Part shown: positions 58,929 to 64,000 of the stretch, one piece after another
How positions within the stretch are numbered: position 1 is the stretch's first letter
Layout: each line of letters begins with the position of its first letter
DNA from: Prototheca cutis
Lineage: Eukaryota > Chlorophyta > Trebouxiophyceae > Chlorellales > Chlorellaceae
Direction: 5' to 3'
NCBI GenBank assembly: GCA_002897115.2
Contig: BCIH01000004.1
Location: 67,336-131,335 of the forward strand
Length of the DNA: 64,000 nt
The notes under the pieces: model-generated
What the model was told of the DNA's origin: nothing
What the model saw: the letters and a program-made list of their open reading frames with translations, nothing else
The model's database searches: none
Made by a program: the position numbers and the translations under genes

Positions 58929-60209
58929 TCCCCGTGCGCCACGTGTGTCGTGGTGTGATTGGAGCCAGGCCGAGGGAGTGGAGTCCTGTGCCGACCTACC
59001 CCAGAGCACACTCCACTGGGCGCCTCCTGGAGGACGCTTGCAACTTCAGAGTACCACCTCCACAGACGTTAGGAGGCTCGGTTGCGCCTGAAATGTAGAG
59101 TACCCCTGGAGTCAGATCACCCAGTGCTCCTGCAGCGTGGAAACGAGGCGGCCAGGAACCTTGCTGTGGCACCCACGGACCTTGGGCATGGAGCCTTCTT
59201 TCGGCATCCTAGCCCGCAGATCCAGACTGGTGTGCGCGCCCTGCGCCCGTCACAGCGCGCTGATCTTAAGTTTCCTGCACTTGCCTAGTCATGACGCTCG
59301 CGGTGGTCGGGATTCTCGCGCCGATGTCGTGCTTGCCAGTCCCAAGGGGATACGAGCCATGGAACCTGCCAGTCGTATCTCCGACACGGGGCCGGTATGC
59401 CGCGCCCCGATCCTCGCGAACAACTTTCTTACACAATCCAAAACATTGGCATATGTGGATGCGTTCATGGGAAACTGGGAGGGCGCCATGGGCAGTGTCT
59501 TTGATGGGCCTTGGTTCGCTTCGCGAGGGATCCCAGCGGGAGGTCGAGCGGCAAGTCGCGCGCCTTGGTGCTATCCCCATGGGATTGGCATTCCCATGCG
59601 GGGACTGGAACGACCTCGACTCATTGTCCAGCTGCATCCCAAAACGATTGTGGCTTGGCCATTGGCTGCGGACTGTGTTCCCACATGACAACGTATTTTG
59701 AATGCTCGCATTGCATCGGCCAGGCAAAGGACGATTGGGACATGCCGGCTGAGACAGGCTAACCCTCCAGTACTAGCATCACTTCCACCGGGCTGCTGCG
59801 AATTGTAGTGAAACATAGACATGCAGAAATTGTGCATGGAATGCTGTATATGCGCGAATGAGACCACGCGGTGTTGTTCATCGGGACGAAAAGTCGGGCC
59901 GGGCAGTGTATGGGGCAAAGTCAAGTCTGATCCAAAAAGCACGCCGGCCTTCCCAGTGGGGCACACGTTTTGGGCACTCCACGATCAGTAGTGCTGAGGG
60001 GTGTGGCCCCAGGGTTCCTCGCGACTAAGCAAACCCATACAGGTCGATCGTTGTGCGGCATTATTCTCACGAACTTGCTGACGGGTGTGCTCCTATCTGC
60101 TCCTATCCTGGTCCATCGACCTCCTGGGCCTCTGGCCGAACCCCAGTGCGTGGCCTTGCCAGATTCCTCCCTGCGCTCGGGCGCCTTTGTGGCCGCAGCC
60201 GTCCCTGGC
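58929..60209. promoter_or_regulatory. Divergent spacer between ZIP transporter and G6PDH
   Basis: 1.28 kb. Contains the ORFs 59137-59688 and 59291-59701 on the plus strand and 59266-59727 on the minus strand; none shows a recognised domain or good start context, and they mutually overlap, so I do not call a gene. Both promoters should lie at the two ends. Confidence 0.35.
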
Positions 60210-62665
60210 ATGGCCGCCTTTACATCCATCCGAGTCCAACCGCCTCGTCCCGCCGCGGCGTGTGCACCCCATGGGATCAGGCTCGGCGGAGCCAGGCCAG
60301 GCGGGTTTACACACGGCGTCCGGCCATCGGTGACCAGGCGAGTTGGGGCACAGGGGCTACGAGGGGGCGTTGCCATGCTTCATTCTGCGTCGCATGGGCT
60401 CTCATTACAGTCCATGTCTTGTTTGGGAGTGCACAGGCAGCAGAGGGAACGCAGCGTGGCGGCGGAGGCAGCCGCATCCGAGCTCGAGGGTGAGTCCGGA
60501 GAAGGTGAACAGGGTTCAGCATCATGTGCCGCACTGGCTCCGTGGGGCATCGCTCATGCCCTGTACACAACCCCATTCCACAGTATTGGAAAAGAGGATC
60601 GACAAGGCAGGCCCAGTTTCAGCAGACGCCCTGGAGGTGACGCTGTTTAATTTTTGTTCTTTGACGGTGGTGAAGCGGCGGCCCTGGCATTGCTCGTGGG
60701 GCCGCGTGCTGCGCGCTGGGATGCGTCGATGGATGGACTTGAATCGTGGCACAATATCTCACCCCATTTGCGTAACACACCGCTGGCCCCACAGGCCTAT
60801 GATCTGCCACTGGAGGACTGGACACAGTCGGCGCTGTCGGTCTGCGTAGTTGGCGCCTCGGGCGACCTCGCCAAGAAGAAGATTTACCCGGCGCTGTTTG
60901 CCCTGTACTACGAGAACCACCTGCCCAAGGTTGTTGTGGGGGGGGGAGGCCTACCATCTGCGCTGCATGCGCGCATGTTCATCGCGTGGGAAGAATGTCC
61001 TGGAGACGATGCTCATCCTGAAGAAAGAAAAGCCCCATGCATCCGAGAGATGCAGCACCCGCCAACGCTCCTCTTTCTCCATTCTTATGCAGAATTTTGC
61101 AATCTTTGGGTATGCGCGGACAAAGATGACGGATGACGAGTTCCGGAGCATGATCCAGGCCAACCTGTCCTGCCGCATCTCCGACGCGTGCGTAGGGTCA
61201 CCGCTTATTTGGCAGTCGATTGGTCTGTGCGGCTTGGGGTGCCGAGTGGACTGGATGTCTGCTCCCTCGCCCGCCGGCATGTTCGGCGGCGGCGATGATG
61301 AGTTGTGTGGTGTTGATGCACCGTATGCATGCCTGTGCCCAGGAACCCCACCAAAAACTCTTTGGACGATGCCTCCAATCAATACAGCGAAACCAATGCC
61401 TGTCTCACAAAAAAAACCCATGTCACTGCAGTGAAAACTGCGAGAAAAAGATTGCAGAGTTCTTGGGCCGATGCTACTACCAGTCTGGGCAGTACGACAG
61501 CCTGGCAGACTATGCCACGCTGGACGAGCGCATGACTGCCACGGAGAAGCGGTTCAAGCATGGCGATCGCGTGTTTTACCTGTCCATCCCGCCAAACATC
61601 TTCACCACTGTCGCTGCCTCGGCATCCCGTGCCGCCTCCTCCAAGTTAGTCATGGTGGTGGTCATTGGTCATGGTGGTTACTGGTGAAATATTGCATTGC
61701 ATTGGTGGAAGTACCTTTGGTGCTGTTGATTGATTGATGTACGACAAGGGATGCAAATGCCATTGTTCCCTCGTCCGCTTGCAGCAATGTGTACCAGGCA
61801 AGATATCCCAACACCGACCCATCTGCAAAAAACCCACTATTACTAATGTGCAGGTCTGGGTGGACTCGGATGATTGTGGAAAAGCCGTTTGGGCGTGACC
61901 TGGAGTCGAGCCAGGAGCTGGCTCGTGAACTGTACCAGCATCTGGACGAGGAGCAGATCTACCGCATCGACCACTACCTTGGCAAGGAGCTGATCGAGAA
62001 CCTGACGGTGCTTCGGTTTGCCAACTTGGTGTTTGAGCCGCTGTGGAGCCGGCAGTTCATCCGCAACGTGCAAATCATCTTTTCCGAGAACTTTGGCACC
62101 GAGGGCCGGGGCGGGTACTTTGACCGCTACGGCATCGTGCGTGACGTCATCCAAAACCACCTGCTCCAGATCCTGGCGCTCTTTGCCATGGAGCAGCCCG
62201 CCAGCCTGGGGGCCGAGGACATTCGGGACGAGAAGGTCAAGGTCCTGCGCAGCATGCGCACCGTCACACTGGACGACATGGTACTGGGGCAGTACCGTGG
62301 CCGCAAGACGCAGGGGCACAACTACCCGGGCTACCTGGACGACGATACTGTCCCGCCAAACAGTCTGACCCCGACGTTTGCGGCGTGTGCCGTGTTTCTG
62401 AACAATGCCCGCTGGGATGGCGTCCCCTTTCTGCTCAAGGCGGGCAAAGCCCTGGAGCACCGCATGGCGGAGATCCGCGTGCAGTTCCGGCACGTGCCGG
62501 GAAGCCTGTACCAGGACAAGATCGGAGCCCGCTCCGAGGACACCACAAATGAACTGGTATATTATGTGTGGGTTGATACCTTCCATGAAGGATGTTTGCG
62601 TGCATGCATGAGATGCATGAGAATTCAGGCTGATGCTCTGTGCTAATAACCCCCCCCCCCCCCCC

Positions 62666-62696
<31 letters not shown>

Positions 62697-63367
62697 CCCC
62701 CCCTTCAAACAAACACACGGCAGGTCATCCGCATCCAGCCTGGGGAGTCCATCTACCTCAAGATTAACAACAAGGTTCCGGGATTGGGGCTGCGTGTTGA
62801 CCAGACACGGCTGGACCTCAGCTACGGTTCCCGTTACCAGACGCAGCTTCCCGGTGGGTCCCTGGTGCTGAGTTTGGGTGGGTTGGAATGGGTCTGGCAT
62901 TGGCCGATGAAATCCCTGCAATTGCCGATGCCCCTTGCCAAAATCTATAACCCGTTTCCCCACTCCAGATGCGTATGAGCGGCTGATCTTGGACTGCATC
63001 AATGGCGACAGACGTCTGTTCATCCGACAGGACGAGCTCGAGGTTGCCTGGGAAAAGTTCACACCCGTGCTCAAGGTGTGTGTGTGTGTTTTGGGGGGGA
63101 GGGGGGCGGGCGGGCATGACGCCAACGCATGCAGTGCCGCCGTGGCATGCAGATGATGGGTCTGTCTTTTGTGGAAAGAAGAGCCTATCCATCACCCAGC
63201 AAAACCAAACTCTCTCTAACCCATGCCACTCATCATGACAGGAGATTGAGGATGGCAAGGTGCAGCCGGAGCTCTACCCCTATGGCAGTCGGGGCCCCGT
63301 TGGCGCGCACTACCTTGCGGCGAAATATGGCGTGCGCTGGGGTGACCACAACTCTGACGAGCTCTGA
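60210..63367 (+). CDS. G6PD: Glucose-6-phosphate 1-dehydrogenase, plastidic type
   Basis: Nine exons: 60210-60489, 60584-60636, 60795-60929, 61093-61187, 61432-61644, 61854-62556, 62724-62853, 62969-63075 and 63242-63367; 613 aa. The first 90 residues ([20 protein letters not shown] onward) are basic and Ser/Ala-rich like a plastid transit peptide. The NADP fold [20 protein letters not shown], substrate loop [12 protein letters not shown], catalytic [14 protein letters not shown] and C-terminal blocks are complete. The segment [15 protein letters not shown] holds the cysteine pair that thioredoxin reduces in plastidic P1 enzymes, so this isoform should be switched off in light. It makes NADPH by the oxidative pentose phosphate pathway. 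The start is chosen for the transit peptide; the frame is open further upstream. Confidence 0.95.
62650..62704 (+). repeat. Poly-C, (CA)n and C-run tract in G6PDH intron 6
   Basis: Occupies the 3' half of the intron, ending about 20 bp before the exon 7 acceptor. Confidence 0.9.
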
Positions 63368-63645
63368 ACGGCTGTTGTGGCCGGCCCCCCCCTCAGAGGC
63401 GCAATTGTAGTCCCCCCGGCCCCCATCCCCCAAGAAGGCCCTCCGAGGGTGAATTGTCATGGGCCCGCCCTTCTGAGGTGCAGCAGGATTCTCATGGAGC
63501 GAGCGCACTTGTTGTTACAGCCAGGCAGGCGGTACTCGGGAGGGGCCGCGAAGCAGGACCATTCCGACGACTCCCCCCCTTTTGGACTGGGGCCCTGGCC
63601 ATTTACAGAGCGTGCCGGCAAAATTTGGGCGTCAATGGAGAGATT
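63368..63645. other. Convergent 3' spacer (G6PDH / complex I subunit)
   Basis: 278 bp. Two near-palindromic C/G blocks (63385-63435) could pair (ggccggccccccc with ggggg elsewhere) but no clear stem was found. No gene is seen. Confidence 0.4.
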
Positions 63646-63980
63646 CTACTCGGATGTGCCCTTGAATGCGGCCTCAAATGCTTGCTGCTGCGCCCGGCAT
63701 TTGGTCAGCTTGTTGCTGCAAGGCGAGATGGACGCAGGTGGCAGGGTTGAGCGTGCTAGAGTGGGGCATCTCTGTAGATGGCTGTGCACTGCCAACAACG
63801 GTCGCTGACGACAGCCAAAACAGCACAGCCTGCTGAAACGGGGAGTCGACGCGCTGAACGATGCGCCGTCCGCAAACTGCGTCCCCCCACACAACAGCAG
63901 ACCAGACCGACCTGTAATAGTCAAGGCACTCGTAGTAGGCCTTGAACTCCGCAGGCGCCTTCTCATTCACCTCCTTCAGC
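63646..63980 (-). CDS. Complex I CHCH-domain subunit (NDUFA8/PGIV-like), 3' part
   Basis: The last two exons are visible: 63980-63912 and 63715-63646; the 5' part lies beyond the window edge. They encode LKEVNEKAPAEFKAYYECLD with a following YY, then SNKLTKCRAQQQAFEAAFKG and TSE. The C-x(9)-type spacing between the Cys of YYECLDYY and the Cys of LTKCRAQQ, with the FEAAF ending, matches the second CHCH pair of the 19-kDa subunit (human NDUFA8), which sits on the intermembrane-space side of mitochondrial complex I. Only one cysteine of each partner pair is visible here, so the assignment rests on the C-terminal pattern. The acceptor at 63981 is a good ctgtacag. Confidence 0.75.
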
Positions 63981-64000
63981 CTGTACAGTAATTTTAGTGT

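Noticed and set aside
58020..58958. 312-codon plus-strand ORF
   Set aside because: Antisense to the ZIP transporter exon 1, which has the recognisable membrane motifs.
1..64000. CRISPR arrays, tRNA or rRNA genes, bacterial operons
   Set aside because: None seen. Genes are split by introns and individually promoted, and no spaced direct-repeat array or cloverleaf was noticed by eye; a tRNAscan run would be needed to exclude a tRNA with confidence.

Overview
The window is nuclear DNA of a compact-genome green alga. Nearly every gene is split by short GT-AG introns (about 45-480 bp) into exons that join cleanly in phase. Several genes point to a plastid-bearing green lineage: an SppA-type thylakoid protease with a transit-like N terminus, a plastidic-type glucose-6-phosphate dehydrogenase that keeps the redox-regulatory cysteine pair, a plant-type FCP1/CPL phosphatase and plant-like proteasome and ZIP proteins. 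A trebouxiophyte such as Chlorella/Auxenochlorella fits best, but this is inference. I rebuilt exon structures by hand from splice signals and reading phase. Exon lengths and phases are self-consistent unless stated; terminal exons and start codons are the least certain parts.

Left part (1-21 kb): the 3' end of an unidentified gene (+); a beta-hydroxyacid dehydrogenase (-); a 14-exon gene for an unidentified 773-residue coiled-coil protein (-); the 13-exon SppA protease (+); a small doubtful gene (-); and two tandem patatin-like phospholipase genes (-).

Middle (21-41 kb): FCP1-like CTD phosphatase with BRCT (+), 20S proteasome alpha4 (-), cytochrome b561 (+), NC2-alpha/DRAP1 (-), ARL5-type GTPase (+), a small tail-anchored coiled-coil protein (-), and a very large VPS15 (+).

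Right part (41-64 kb): condensin SMC4 (-), a LARGE/GT49-type glycosyltransferase (+), a coiled-coil protein (-), NAC-alpha (-), a WW-FF protein resembling TCERG1/PRP40C (+), a ZIP metal transporter (-), plastidic-type G6PDH (+) and the 3' part of a complex I CHCH subunit (-). The genes are mostly unrelated housekeeping functions in mixed orientation, often sharing short divergent promoters or converging on short 3' spacers.

Most notable: two loci carry decayed C-terminal zinc-ribbon segments that look like Fanzor/TnpB (eukaryotic OMEGA-type) nucleases, one at 40.9-41.1 kb and one at 47.6-47.8 kb. The first lies inside a dispersed repeat with a second, internally deleted copy at 13.5-13.9 kb. 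Other points of interest are three GC-AG introns with GCAAG donors, a triplicated splice donor in a patatin gene, an 18-nt microexon in VPS15, and G/GT tracts at intron 5' ends versus C/CA tracts at 3' ends on the sense strand.
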